In this document: piece after piece, positions 38,109-47,064 of the stretch
How positions within the stretch are numbered: the stretch's first letter is position 1
Layout of the letters: every line of letters begins with the position of its first letter
Assembly: GCA_003247135.1 (NCBI GenBank)
Contig: QKAW01000011.1
Span: 124,001-188,000, forward strand
Length of the DNA stretch: 64,000 nt
Direction: 5' to 3'
Source: Spirochaetales bacterium
GTDB taxonomy: Bacteria; Spirochaetota; Spirochaetia; DSM-2461
Program-made: the position numbers and the translations under genes
The notes under the pieces: model-generated
The model's database searches: none
The model's input: the letters and a program-made list of their open reading frames with translations, nothing else
What the model was told of the DNA's origin: nothing

Positions 38109-39392
38109 CTATAAAAAAAGTATGCTCTCTTTAATAGACTCTGAAATTGTCGGATGAGGAAGTATAACATCCTTAAAATCCTCTATAGTCATTCTCTTTT
38201 TTATTGCTAAAGCCCCTATGGATATAATTTCCGATACCCCGGAACCTACTAGATGAACACCTTGAAGAACTCTTGTTTCTTTATCTGCAACAATTATACA
38301 GATACCTTTCTCATCTCCTGATTCAGCCTGATATCGTCCATTATTTTTTAAATAGTATGTACTCTTTATAATTTCCTTTATCTGTTTTTTTGCATCTTTT
38401 AGAGTTAAACCAACTGTAGCGATCTCCGGGTCTGAATATATTATTGAGGGAATATTTTGCAAGTTAACTTTTTCTTGTTGCAAAAACATATTGTTAACAG
38501 CCAGTTCCCCCATATATTCACTAACATGTGCTAAATTTGTTTGTCCTGTAACATCGCCAGCCAGATATATATTCCTGGTTGCACTCATCAGATACTCATT
38601 AACCTCCATTCTCTCCACAGGAACTCTCCCGGCTGAGATAAGGACTGCATCTGTTTCAAGGGCGGTTTCGATATTATTTACTTGAAATGTAACTTTTTTA
38701 TCTTCTATCTTGTTAACAACCCCTTGCAATATAAGTTTTATTTTTAGCTGGCTAATCAATATTTTTACTAATCTTTCATCTATATTCGGTAAAATTGAAT
38801 CACATGCTTCTATTACAGTTACTTCGGTTCCTATGCTTGAATAATATGAAGCAAATTCTAAACCTATTACTCCTCCTCCGATGATAACAAGTTTATTAGG
38901 AGTCTCTTTTAAATCAAGAATTGAGCTGCTATCATACACATAATCTGAATTTATTCCCTTTATATCTGGAATTCTATTTTTTGAACCGGTTGAAATTAGG
39001 ATATATTCTGTTTCTAATTCTCTGTTGTTTACTGTTACGCAGTTTGGCGAAGTAATACACCCCTCTCCGTAAACAATCTCTATACCACTTCTTATTAGAT
39101 GGGACTCCAGAGATTCTCTTAGATTTTTAACTACCTGATCCTTGTGCAATACTGCATTTTTCTGGCTAAAGGTTATATCAGATACATTTACCCCGATTTC
39201 AGAGGCATTTATACATTTTTTAAAGAGTTTTGCAGAGTGCAGTAGTGTTTTGGTTGGAATACACCCACTATTTAGACAAACTCCACCTAGTTTGTCTTTC
39301 TCTATTAATACAACTCTCTTTTTTAAACTAACAGCCTTTAAAGCAGCTTTATATCCTGCGGGACCTCCACCAATAATTACAAGATCGTACAA
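38109..39392 (-). CDS. lpdA: Dihydrolipoamide dehydrogenase (glycine cleavage L-protein)
   Basis: 427 residues, shorter than the usual 460-475. FAD-binding 'YDLVIIGGGPAGYKAA' at the N-terminus, redox-active disulphide in 'GGVCLNSGCIPTK', NAD-binding 'LVIIGGGVIGLEFASYY', second FAD motif 'NIYLAGDVTG' and the C-terminal catalytic 'HPTISESI' are all present. The shorter length comes from trimmed loops, not from truncation of motifs. It reoxidises the lipoyl arm of GcvH and may also serve other 2-oxoacid complexes, none of which are in the window. Confidence 0.95.
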   Translation of the reverse strand: MYDLVIIGGGPAGYKAALKAVSLKKRVVLIEKDKLGGVCLNSGCIPTKTLLHSAKLFKKCINASEIGVNVSDITFSQKNAVLHKDQVVKNLRESLESHLIRSGIEIVYGEGCITSPNCVTVNNRELETEYILISTGSKNRIPDIKGINSDYVYDSSSILDLKETPNKLVIIGGGVIGLEFASYYSSIGTEVTVIEACDSILPNIDERLVKILISQLKIKLILQGVVNKIEDKKVTFQVNNIETALETDAVLISAGRVPVERMEVNEYLMSATRNIYLAGDVTGQTNLAHVSEYMGELAVNNMFLQQEKVNLQNIPSIIYSDPEIATVGLTLKDAKKQIKEIIKSTYYLKNNGRYQAESGDEKGICIIVADKETRVLQGVHLVGSGVSEIISIGALAIKKRMTIEDFKDVILPHPTISESIKESILFL

Positions 39393-39393
39393 A

Positions 39394-40245
39394 CTAGACT
39401 CCTTTTAATAATTTTGCTGCATTATATGAACTTCTAACCAGAGGACCTGAAGCAACACCTTTAAACCCGATAGATAAAGCATACTCCTCAAGTTCTGCAA
39501 ATAATTCCGGAGTTATGTAATCTGATACAGGCAAATGTTTAATTGTTGGTTGACAGTACTGTCCAATAGTTAACAGATCGCAATGTACACTTCTAAGATC
39601 TTTTAGTACATCTTTAACTTCGTCCATACTCTCACCAAGCCCAAGCATTATACCGGATTTTGTTAATATACTACTCCTTGACTTGATATATTTTAATATA
39701 TTTAGACTTCTTATATAATTAGCACCTGGTCTTACTTGGTTATATAATCTTGGTATGCTCTCTATATTGTGATTAATTACTTTGGGGTTACCTTCTATTA
39801 CACGATTTAAAGAATTTTCATCCCCCATAAAATCGGGAATTAAAATTTCAATATCAACTTTTCTGTCTATTTTTTTTAGTGTGCTACAAACTTTATAAAA
39901 CTGTTCTGCACCTCCATCTGGAAGATCATCCCGGGTAACTGATGTTATAACTACATATTTAAGGTTAAGTTTATTAACAATTTCTGTTATTTTATCTGCT
40001 TCACTATTGTTAATACTTTCAGGAATCCCCTTCTCTATGTTGCAGAAGTTACAACTTCTTGTACAGATTGAACCTAAAATTAAAAATGTAGCGGTTTTAG
40101 AGTTGTAACACTCAAGTCTGTTTGGGCACTTAGCGGCTTTACAAACTGTATTAATTCCACTCTCTAATAATAAATTCTCAACAAAATTTATATTGGCACC
40201 AACTGGAATATTTACTTTTAGCCATTCAGGCTTAGTTCTAGTCAA
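39394..40245 (-). CDS. lipA: Lipoyl synthase
   Basis: 283 residues. Radical-SAM enzyme that inserts two sulphurs into the octanoyl group. The auxiliary cluster motif 'CKAAKCPNRLEC', the radical-SAM motif 'CTRSCNFC' and the C-terminal 'RSSYNA' serine ligand are all present. It overlaps lipB by eight bases and precedes lpdA by one base. Confidence 0.97.
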   Translation of the reverse strand: MTRTKPEWLKVNIPVGANINFVENLLLESGINTVCKAAKCPNRLECYNSKTATFLILGSICTRSCNFCNIEKGIPESINNSEADKITEIVNKLNLKYVVITSVTRDDLPDGGAEQFYKVCSTLKKIDRKVDIEILIPDFMGDENSLNRVIEGNPKVINHNIESIPRLYNQVRPGANYIRSLNILKYIKSRSSILTKSGIMLGLGESMDEVKDVLKDLRSVHCDLLTIGQYCQPTIKHLPVSDYITPELFAELEEYALSIGFKGVASGPLVRSSYNAAKLLKGV

Positions 40246-40864
40246 AAAAACACTCCGGAAAAGTTTTTTTTATTATATTTTTTAATCTGTTTTTTACAAA
40301 ATCTAACTCTACCCTATCATTTATCTGCTCTTCCAGACTGGAGATTTCAATTCTTCTAAGTCCACAGGGATTTATATATTTAAATGGCTCTAGACTATTA
40401 TTAATATTTACTGCAATACCATGGAGGGTTATACCTCTACGAATTAATACCCCTACACTAGACACTTTTTTATCTAAAACCCAAACACCTCTATTTAAAC
40501 AGTTTCTGCCTGCATCTACTCCAAATTCTCTAAAAAGTTCAATTACTATATCTTCAAGTCGTGTAACATACTCTTTTACTCCCATCTTTAACTTTTTTAA
40601 ATCTATAACAGGGTATATCATAATTTGTCCAGGTCCGTGATATGTTATATTACCACCACGTTCTGTCTCATAAACAGGAATATCATTTTTTATAATAATG
40701 TTCTCTCTGCCACCTCTTTTCCCTAGAGTAAAAACAGGCTCATGTTCCAAAATAAGAAAAGTATCATCAATTTTTTTCTCAACTCTCTCTCTGTGATAGT
40801 GATACATAATCTCTATACCGTAGGGATAGTTAACAAGTTTTTGAAATATTTTAATCTCTGCCAA
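40238..40864 (-). CDS. lipB: Octanoyltransferase (lipoate biosynthesis)
   Basis: 208 residues. It moves octanoyl groups from acyl carrier protein to GcvH and related proteins. Motifs: 'FTLGKRGGRENI', 'GGNITYHGPGQIMIYPV', the catalytic Lys region 'DKKVSSVGVLIRRG' and the acyl-carrying Cys in 'YINPCGLRR'. The start is a TTG at 40864 with AAAGGGGG just upstream, inside the end of gcvPB. Confidence 0.95.
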   Translation of the reverse strand: MAEIKIFQKLVNYPYGIEIMYHYHRERVEKKIDDTFLILEHEPVFTLGKRGGRENIIIKNDIPVYETERGGNITYHGPGQIMIYPVIDLKKLKMGVKEYVTRLEDIVIELFREFGVDAGRNCLNRGVWVLDKKVSSVGVLIRRGITLHGIAVNINNSLEPFKYINPCGLRRIEISSLEEQINDRVELDFVKNRLKNIIKKTFPECFFD

Positions 40865-42299
40865 GTATTTCCCCCTTTAAAACAGGGTGTCTTGCAGCAA
40901 GGGTTTCATCGACTCTATTAATAACACTTTTAGTAGGAGCATCTTTTAGTTTTTGACTATTATACTCAGCTTCCTTAGCTATATCTATAAATATATCTAT
41001 CAGGTGTTCGAGGGATTTAAGGGACTCATTCTCAGTTGGTTCAAGTAAAAAAGCATCGGATACAACAAGAGGAAAGTAGATTGTGGGAGGGTGTATACCT
41101 CGATCAATTAACCCTTTAGCTATATCCAAGGTAGATATTCCAATCTTTTTTTGATATTTGTCGGTAAAAAGTACTTCGTGCATAGAGTCTGCACTGTAGG
41201 GAATATGGTAAAATTCTGACAGTTTAACCCTTACATAATTTGCATTTAAAACAGCTACTTCACTAATTTTTTTTAAACCTTCAGCACCCTGACTTAAAAT
41301 AAATGAACAGGCTTTTAAAACAACGGAAAAATTTCCATTAAATCCATGTACTCTTCCTATAGATTTGGGATTATTGTAATCCATATAATAATTTGTTCCA
41401 TTAAACTTAACACCTGGAGATGGTAAGTAGTCTGATAAAAGTTTTTTTACACAAACAGGTCCAGCACCCGGGCCTCCTCCTCCATGGGGTGTTGAAAATG
41501 TCTTATGTAAATTAATGTGCATTGCATCTATACCGCAATCTCCAACTTTAATCTGTCCTAGAAGGGGATTTAGGTTAGCTCCATCACCATAGACTAGGCC
41601 CCCTTTACTATGAACTATATCGCATATCTCTTTTATATAAGGTTCAAATAGACCCAAAGTTCCCGGGTTTGTAATCATTATACCGGCTACACTTTCATCC
41701 ATATATTTCTCAACTACTTCAGGCATTAAATATCCGTCACTGTTTATAGGTACAACTTTAACTTTGAAACCACACATTGTTGCGGATGCCGGGTTTGTTC
41801 CATGGGCAGAATCCGGAATTAAAACTGTTGTTCTATTCTCCTCTCGTTCCTTAAAATACTTTTTAAACATTAACATTGAGACCAATTCGCCATGGGCACC
41901 AGCTGCTGGCTGAAGTGTTACATCATCCATTCCAGTTATCTCTTTTAAATACTCCCCGGTTTTGTATAGAATCTCCAATGCCCCCTGGGAGTAATTATCA
42001 TCCTGCAATGGATGACTATCTGAAAAGCCTTTAAGTTGAGCAATTCTCTCATGAATTTTAGGGTTATACTTCATTGTACAGGAACCTAATGGGTAAATAT
42101 CCGTATCTACTCCATAATTCCAGGTAGAGAGCCGTGTAAAATGTCTCGCAACTACCGGTTCACTAAAAGAGGGTAGAAAGAAATTATCCCTTAAATGCCT
42201 GCTATTGCTTTCCGTTTGCGGAACAGACTCTTTAGGAAAAGAGTAACCAGTAGTCAATCCTTCTCCCTTCTCCCATAATAATGGTTCATTGTAGTTCAT
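40851..42299 (-). CDS. gcvPB: Glycine dehydrogenase (decarboxylating) subunit 2
   Basis: 482 residues. C-terminal half of the split P-protein. The PLP-binding lysine is in 'MHINLHKTFSTPHGGGGPG', preceded by 'YGDGANLN'. The N-terminal 'PLGSCTMKYNPK' is the other family marker. With GcvPA it decarboxylates glycine and passes the aminomethyl group to the lipoyl arm of GcvH. The ATG overlaps the gcvPA stop (TAATG). Confidence 0.97.
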   Translation of the reverse strand: MNYNEPLLWEKGEGLTTGYSFPKESVPQTESNSRHLRDNFFLPSFSEPVVARHFTRLSTWNYGVDTDIYPLGSCTMKYNPKIHERIAQLKGFSDSHPLQDDNYSQGALEILYKTGEYLKEITGMDDVTLQPAAGAHGELVSMLMFKKYFKEREENRTTVLIPDSAHGTNPASATMCGFKVKVVPINSDGYLMPEVVEKYMDESVAGIMITNPGTLGLFEPYIKEICDIVHSKGGLVYGDGANLNPLLGQIKVGDCGIDAMHINLHKTFSTPHGGGGPGAGPVCVKKLLSDYLPSPGVKFNGTNYYMDYNNPKSIGRVHGFNGNFSVVLKACSFILSQGAEGLKKISEVAVLNANYVRVKLSEFYHIPYSADSMHEVLFTDKYQKKIGISTLDIAKGLIDRGIHPPTIYFPLVVSDAFLLEPTENESLKSLEHLIDIFIDIAKEAEYNSQKLKDAPTKSVINRVDETLAARHPVLKGEILGRD

Positions 42300-43597
42300 T
42301 AGGAGCCCCCTATTACATCTATATACTCATCCAAATCCTTTCTGGAGAATTTCTCGGTTACCGCAATAAGATAGTAGTTTCCAATTTTATAGCCAGGAAT
42401 TACACCAAGTTCTTCAAGTTTTTTTAATCTTTCAGGCTGATGGAATTCTACACAAAACTCATTAAAAGTCTCTCCCGTGTATTTTAATCTGCCTCCTGCT
42501 TCTATTATTCTCTTTTTTAAATACTCTGCATTATTAAAATTTATTTTAGCCAGTTTCTTAATTCCTTCACTACCTAATAGAGAGAGGTAAATTATTGCAC
42601 TAACTACACATAACCCCTGATTAGAGCATATATTACTTGTCGCCCTTTCACGTCTAATATGCTGCTCCCTGGTTGCTAAAGTCAGAGAGAAACACCTTTT
42701 ACCATTTTTATCAAGGGTTTGACCAACAAGTCTACCTGGAACTTGCCGTAAATATTTCTGATTAAATGCAAATATCCCCAGGGATGGACCACCGTAACTT
42801 TTGGAAATACCAAGGCTCTGCCCCTCTCCACAAGCAATATCAGCTCCATAATCCCCAGGAGGTTTATATAGCCCAAAGGAGAGAATTTCAGTAAAAACAG
42901 ATATAAAAAGAGTCGAGTAACTCCCAATTAATGGTCTAATTTTATCCTGATCCTCAATTACACCATAGTAATTTGGAGATTGAACAGATATAGATGCTAT
43001 ATCCTCCAGATTTGGGAGTTTAGAAAAATCAGTCTTTCCTGAAGAGTCCAATTCTAGTTCAATAATCTCAAGCTCTGCACCAAAACAGTAAGTTTTTAAA
43101 ACCTCCAGATAGTTTGGATTTATACCTCTGGAGACTACTACCTTATTTGATTTAGTAACTCTTGATGATAATAAAACCCCTTCAGCAAAACTTGTAGCAC
43201 CATCATACATTGATGCATTTGAGTAGTCCATTCCCAATAGGTATGAGATATAAGTCTGAAATTCAAACTGAGCCTGTAGTGTTCCCTGGGATATTTCAGG
43301 TTGATAAGGTGTATATGATGTTAGAAATTCCGACCTGGATGTTAAGTATGGAATAATTGAAGGTATATAGTGATTATATATTCCACCACCAAGATAAGAT
43401 TTATTAACTCCATCTCCACTGGAGATTCTCTCCATATAATCTATTAACTCCCACTCAGAGAGAGCCGGGGGAAGTTTTAGGGGACCACTTAATTTAAGTG
43501 TTTCAGGTATAGATCTGAAAAGTTCACTTATAGAGTCAACTCCAATTTCCTGAAGCATTTTCCTTATATCATCTTCTGAGTGGGATATGTAGCTCAT
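42299..43597 (-). CDS. gcvPA: Glycine dehydrogenase (decarboxylating) subunit 1
   Basis: 432 residues. N-terminal half of the split P-protein, with 'SYLGGGIYNHYIPSII', 'TPYQPEISQGTLQAQFEFQ' and 'TREQHIRRERATSNIC' typical of GcvPA. It lacks the PLP lysine by design. Starts in an ATGA overlap with gcvH. Confidence 0.97.
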   Translation of the reverse strand: MSYISHSEDDIRKMLQEIGVDSISELFRSIPETLKLSGPLKLPPALSEWELIDYMERISSGDGVNKSYLGGGIYNHYIPSIIPYLTSRSEFLTSYTPYQPEISQGTLQAQFEFQTYISYLLGMDYSNASMYDGATSFAEGVLLSSRVTKSNKVVVSRGINPNYLEVLKTYCFGAELEIIELELDSSGKTDFSKLPNLEDIASISVQSPNYYGVIEDQDKIRPLIGSYSTLFISVFTEILSFGLYKPPGDYGADIACGEGQSLGISKSYGGPSLGIFAFNQKYLRQVPGRLVGQTLDKNGKRCFSLTLATREQHIRRERATSNICSNQGLCVVSAIIYLSLLGSEGIKKLAKINFNNAEYLKKRIIEAGGRLKYTGETFNEFCVEFHQPERLKKLEELGVIPGYKIGNYYLIAVTEKFSRKDLDEYIDVIGGS

Positions 43598-43980
43598 TCA
43601 TCACCTTCTATTACTTTTTGTGCCTCCCTACTATTTAAAAGGTTATTGTAGTCAGAACTATTCTCTGCCCTGATTTTTATAATCCAGGCATCGTAGGGAG
43701 ACTCATTTATTAATTCCGGTGTCTCCTCCAGTTCTGTATTAACTTCGACAATTGTACCTTTGAAAGGCATATTTATCTCTGAAACAGCTTTGGATGATTC
43801 AAGCTCTCCACACTGTTCTCCTATATTTATAACTTTTCCAATCTCTGGAAAGTCAACATAAACTATATCCCCTAACTGTTCTTGGGCATAATCTGAAATA
43901 CCAACTAAAAAAAGATCTCCATCTTTTTTTATCCATTCGTGGGTCTCTGCATACATTAAATCCTCAGGGAATTTACTCAT
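43594..43980 (-). CDS. gcvH: Glycine cleavage H-protein
   Basis: 128 residues. Lipoyl carrier of the system. The modified lysine is in 'GELESSKAVSEINMP', and the N-terminal 'YAETHEWIKKDGDLFLVG' and 'GDIVYVDFPEIG' match the family. It overlaps gcvT by eight bases. LipB and LipA, which make its cofactor, are encoded in the same train. Confidence 0.97.
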   Translation of the reverse strand: MSKFPEDLMYAETHEWIKKDGDLFLVGISDYAQEQLGDIVYVDFPEIGKVINIGEQCGELESSKAVSEINMPFKGTIVEVNTELEETPELINESPYDAWIIKIRAENSSDYNNLLNSREAQKVIEGDE

Positions 43981-45121
43981 AATTTCTCCTAATATACTCT
44001 ATTGATTTTTTTGCTGTTCTATTTGGTCTTATATCTTTTACAATCTCTACTTTCAGCTCTCGTTTAAAGTCTGAAAGTATTACATTTTCGCCATAGTCCA
44101 GTTTTCTGTTTACCTGAAGAAAGCCTGAGACAAGCCCCTTAACCTTTGTATCTTCTGGTAAATCCGGTGATGTTACAGATAAGATTTTATTATCTACTCT
44201 TGTTAAAGAGACTTCAGTAACACAACTTAAAACCCGACCAATACTCTTGTTATTATATATAACATCTCCACTATTACTATGAAGTTTTCGAAGGTCATAA
44301 CCAACAAAGGGGTAAGTATAAACTCCTTTTAGACCAGGTTCTCTATCCAGAGCAAAATCCCAAGGTGTATTACCAAATTCCCAAGCCCCAATATCCTGGT
44401 GTGACAGTGGCAAGTTTGCCCCAACCCTTAGGGAGTCTCGTGCTGCCAAACCACATGGAGTTATTTGATATTCTCTCCCAATTTCAAGTAAACTATCCCA
44501 TATTTTAGGAATTTTCTCCATGTCTGCAATTATTTCAAAGCCAAACTCACCTGTATAACCCGACCTGGATATTAATACATCATCAAAAGTTCCTTTAAAG
44601 GAGAAAAAAGGAAAATTGTTACACATCTCTTTTCCATAGAGAGTCTCCATTATTCTTAAAGAGTATGGCCCCTGAATATCAACTTTACCTAACAGTTCTG
44701 TTTTATCACTGACTATGGCTCCATATACATTTTGGGACTCTATAAACTTTATTACTGGAGAGGACATACCCGCATTAACAACGATTAACACCGTTTCATC
44801 ATCAATCTTATAGACTATTGCATCATCTATAACTGTATTGTCAGTATTTAGAAATAGACCATATACAGCCCGATTATTCTTATACTTTGTAATATCTCTG
44901 GAAAATGTTCTGTTTATCAGCTTATGACTATCGCTACCATGGATTGTTATTATTGACATGTGACTCGTATCAAAGAGCCCTGCATTTTTTAGGACGCTAA
45001 TATGCTCTTTTACTGCGGAATTATACCATAGAGGCATGGTATAACCACCAAAGTCTGAAAAAGTTGCACCTTGTTCTTTATGTCTATTATACAGTACGGT
45101 TCTTTTTGTCTCAATTTTCAT
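43973..45121 (-). CDS. gcvT: Glycine cleavage T-protein (aminomethyltransferase)
   Basis: 382 residues. It releases ammonia and transfers the one-carbon unit to tetrahydrofolate. 'FSDFGGYTMPLWY' and 'NAGLFDTSHMSI' open the protein; 'SRSGYTGEFGFEI' and 'CGLAARDSLRVGANLPLSHQD' (the folate/aminomethyl site; quoted to 20 residues) identify it. It is the first gene of the train, with AAGG upstream and a -10-like TATACT farther up. No glycine riboswitch fits in the 77-base gap before it. Confidence 0.96.
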   Translation of the reverse strand: MKIETKRTVLYNRHKEQGATFSDFGGYTMPLWYNSAVKEHISVLKNAGLFDTSHMSIITIHGSDSHKLINRTFSRDITKYKNNRAVYGLFLNTDNTVIDDAIVYKIDDETVLIVVNAGMSSPVIKFIESQNVYGAIVSDKTELLGKVDIQGPYSLRIMETLYGKEMCNNFPFFSFKGTFDDVLISRSGYTGEFGFEIIADMEKIPKIWDSLLEIGREYQITPCGLAARDSLRVGANLPLSHQDIGAWEFGNTPWDFALDREPGLKGVYTYPFVGYDLRKLHSNSGDVIYNNKSIGRVLSCVTEVSLTRVDNKILSVTSPDLPEDTKVKGLVSGFLQVNRKLDYGENVILSDFKRELKVEIVKDIRPNRTAKKSIEYIRRNYE

Positions 45122-45198
45122 TATAAATCAGCCTTTATACCTATAGTATAAACCATAATTTTTTTGATTTCATTTATTATTTATGCTAAGTTAATAAA

Positions 45199-46299
45199 AT
45201 GATAAAGAATGTAATAGATAGAGCTGTAGATCTGATAAAAATTAACAGTGTTAGCTCAAATTCAAATAGAGAAATTATTGAGTATATAGGAAATCTTCTT
45301 GATCAAAATGGATTTGAACTTGAGGTTTTAACTTATAAAGATTCAAATAGTGTCGAGAAATACAATTTTGTTGCTAAAAAAGGAGATAAACCAAATGGAT
45401 TGGTATTCCTTATGCACTCGGATACAGTTCCTCTTGCTAAAGAGGATCAGTTAGAACCATATATTGAGAATGGAAGACTTTACGGGAGAGGGAGTTGTGA
45501 CATGAAAGGCCCTATAGCTGCTGCTCTTAATGCAATTATCGATACGAAAAGTGATGAAACTATTGTTGTAGTTGTTACATCAGACGAAGAGACAGGTTGT
45601 GAAGGTGCTTCTTTTCTTGCAAGAGAATCAATCTTATTAAAAAAGATTAGACCTCTATGGGGTATTGCAACAGAACCTACAGAGTTAAAACCTGTCTATG
45701 CACATAAAGGAATTGGTCAGATAGTGGTTACAGCTTATGGAAAAGCTGCTCACTCCAGTACAACCGAAGGTGATAGTGCCAACTTTAAACTGATACCTTT
45801 TTTACATTTTATTTCCAGGCTTAAAGAGAAGTATAATATTGATAAATCCTATCAAAATAGTATTTTTAACCCACCTACAAACAGTTTAAATATTACAATT
45901 ACAGATTTTAACTGTGCAATGAATGTTACAGCAGCAAAAAGCCGATGTAAAATTTGTTTTAGAGCCATGCCGGATGCCAGAACAAACGACGTAATAAAAG
46001 AGATAGAGGATGAAGCAAAAAGATTAAATCTGGAAGTTTCATCTGCTCTATATGACTCTCTGCATACAGACCCTGAATCAGATTTTGTAAAACTGGCTGA
46101 GAGTATTTCCGGGAACAGAGGAGAAACCGTAGCATATTTAACTGATGCCTCCCAGTTCTCATCCTCTTTTAAATCTATTATACTTGGACCAGGTTCAATA
46201 AAACAGGCTCATACTGAGTGTGAATTTATTGATATCGAGGAACTTAAACAAGGTTACGACATATACAAAAAAATAATTGAAAACTACAGGGTGAACTAG
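45199..46299 (+). CDS. M20-family metallopeptidase/deacylase (ArgE/DapE-like)
   Basis: 366 residues. Two-zinc amidohydrolase: 'FLMHSDTVPL' (zinc His and Asp), 'GRGSCDMKGPIAAAL' (bridging Asp), 'TSDEETGCEGA' (catalytic and zinc Glu), and a C-terminal 'IKQAHTECEF' histidine. A dimerisation domain occupies about residues 170-280. Substrate may be an N-acyl amino acid or a dipeptide. Divergent from gcvT; its stop directly abuts the next gene. Confidence 0.9.
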   Translation: MIKNVIDRAVDLIKINSVSSNSNREIIEYIGNLLDQNGFELEVLTYKDSNSVEKYNFVAKKGDKPNGLVFLMHSDTVPLAKEDQLEPYIENGRLYGRGSCDMKGPIAAALNAIIDTKSDETIVVVVTSDEETGCEGASFLARESILLKKIRPLWGIATEPTELKPVYAHKGIGQIVVTAYGKAAHSSTTEGDSANFKLIPFLHFISRLKEKYNIDKSYQNSIFNPPTNSLNITITDFNCAMNVTAAKSRCKICFRAMPDARTNDVIKEIEDEAKRLNLEVSSALYDSLHTDPESDFVKLAESISGNRGETVAYLTDASQFSSSFKSIILGPGSIKQAHTECEFIDIEELKQGYDIYKKIIENYRVN

Positions 46300-47058
46300 A
46301 TGAGTATTCTAACAATTATTATTTTATCAGGTGTAAGCCTGGTAGCAGGTTTTATAGATAGCATTGCTGGTGGTGGTGGTCTTTTAACTATTCCTGCATT
46401 TATTTTAGCCGGGGTACCACCACAAATGGCTTTAGGAACAAATAAATTCCAGGCGACACTTGGAACTTCAGTTGCAACGATTAATTTTTTCCATAAAGGT
46501 AAAATCTCAATAAAAATAGTTTTATCCGGAATAGTTTTTGCTCTTGCAGGTGCTTTTATCGGGTCAAGGTTAATAATTTCATTTTCTCCTGAATTAGCCG
46601 GAAGAATTATAGTATTTATGCTTCCAATTGGTATGGTTGCAACTCTGTTTCCAAGAAAAAATATTACAGGGCAAAGAACACTAACTAATTCAGATTTATT
46701 TGTTAAGATCCCCCTTATATGCCTAATTATTGGTTTCTATGACGGATTCTTTGGACCAGGTACAGGTTCATTTCTTACTATTCTTTTTTATCTCTTTCTT
46801 CATCTAAATCTTACTGAAGCAAATGCAAATGCAAAGGTCTTTAATTTTATCTCTAACCTAGGAGCTTTAACAGCATTTTTAATAAGTAGTAAAGTATTTT
46901 TCCAAATTGCTATTCCTATGGCTTTAACAAATATGATTGGAAATTACATAGGTTCACATCTTGCTATTAAAAAGGGTGATAAATTAATTAAGTTTTTTCT
47001 TATAATTGTTCTGGTTATACTATCAATTACATTAATCTATAAATATTTTATAAGATAG
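46300..47058 (+). CDS. TauE/SafE-family membrane permease
   Basis: 252 residues with 7-8 membrane helices. The family repeats are seen as 'DSIAGGGGLLTIPAFILAGVPPQ' near residue 19 (not fully quoted) and 'GFYDGFFGPGTGSFLTIL' near residue 145. Members export sulphite, sulphoacetate or related anions. It follows the M20 peptidase gene without a gap and is probably co-transcribed. Confidence 0.9.
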   Translation: MSILTIIILSGVSLVAGFIDSIAGGGGLLTIPAFILAGVPPQMALGTNKFQATLGTSVATINFFHKGKISIKIVLSGIVFALAGAFIGSRLIISFSPELAGRIIVFMLPIGMVATLFPRKNITGQRTLTNSDLFVKIPLICLIIGFYDGFFGPGTGSFLTILFYLFLHLNLTEANANAKVFNFISNLGALTAFLISSKVFFQIAIPMALTNMIGNYIGSHLAIKKGDKLIKFFLIIVLVILSITLIYKYFIR

Positions 47059-47064
47059 ATTAAT

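Noticed and set aside
45122-45198. Glycine riboswitch upstream of gcvT
   Set aside because: The 77-base gap to the divergent gene is too short for the usual tandem or single glycine aptamer plus expression platform, and no matching stems were seen.
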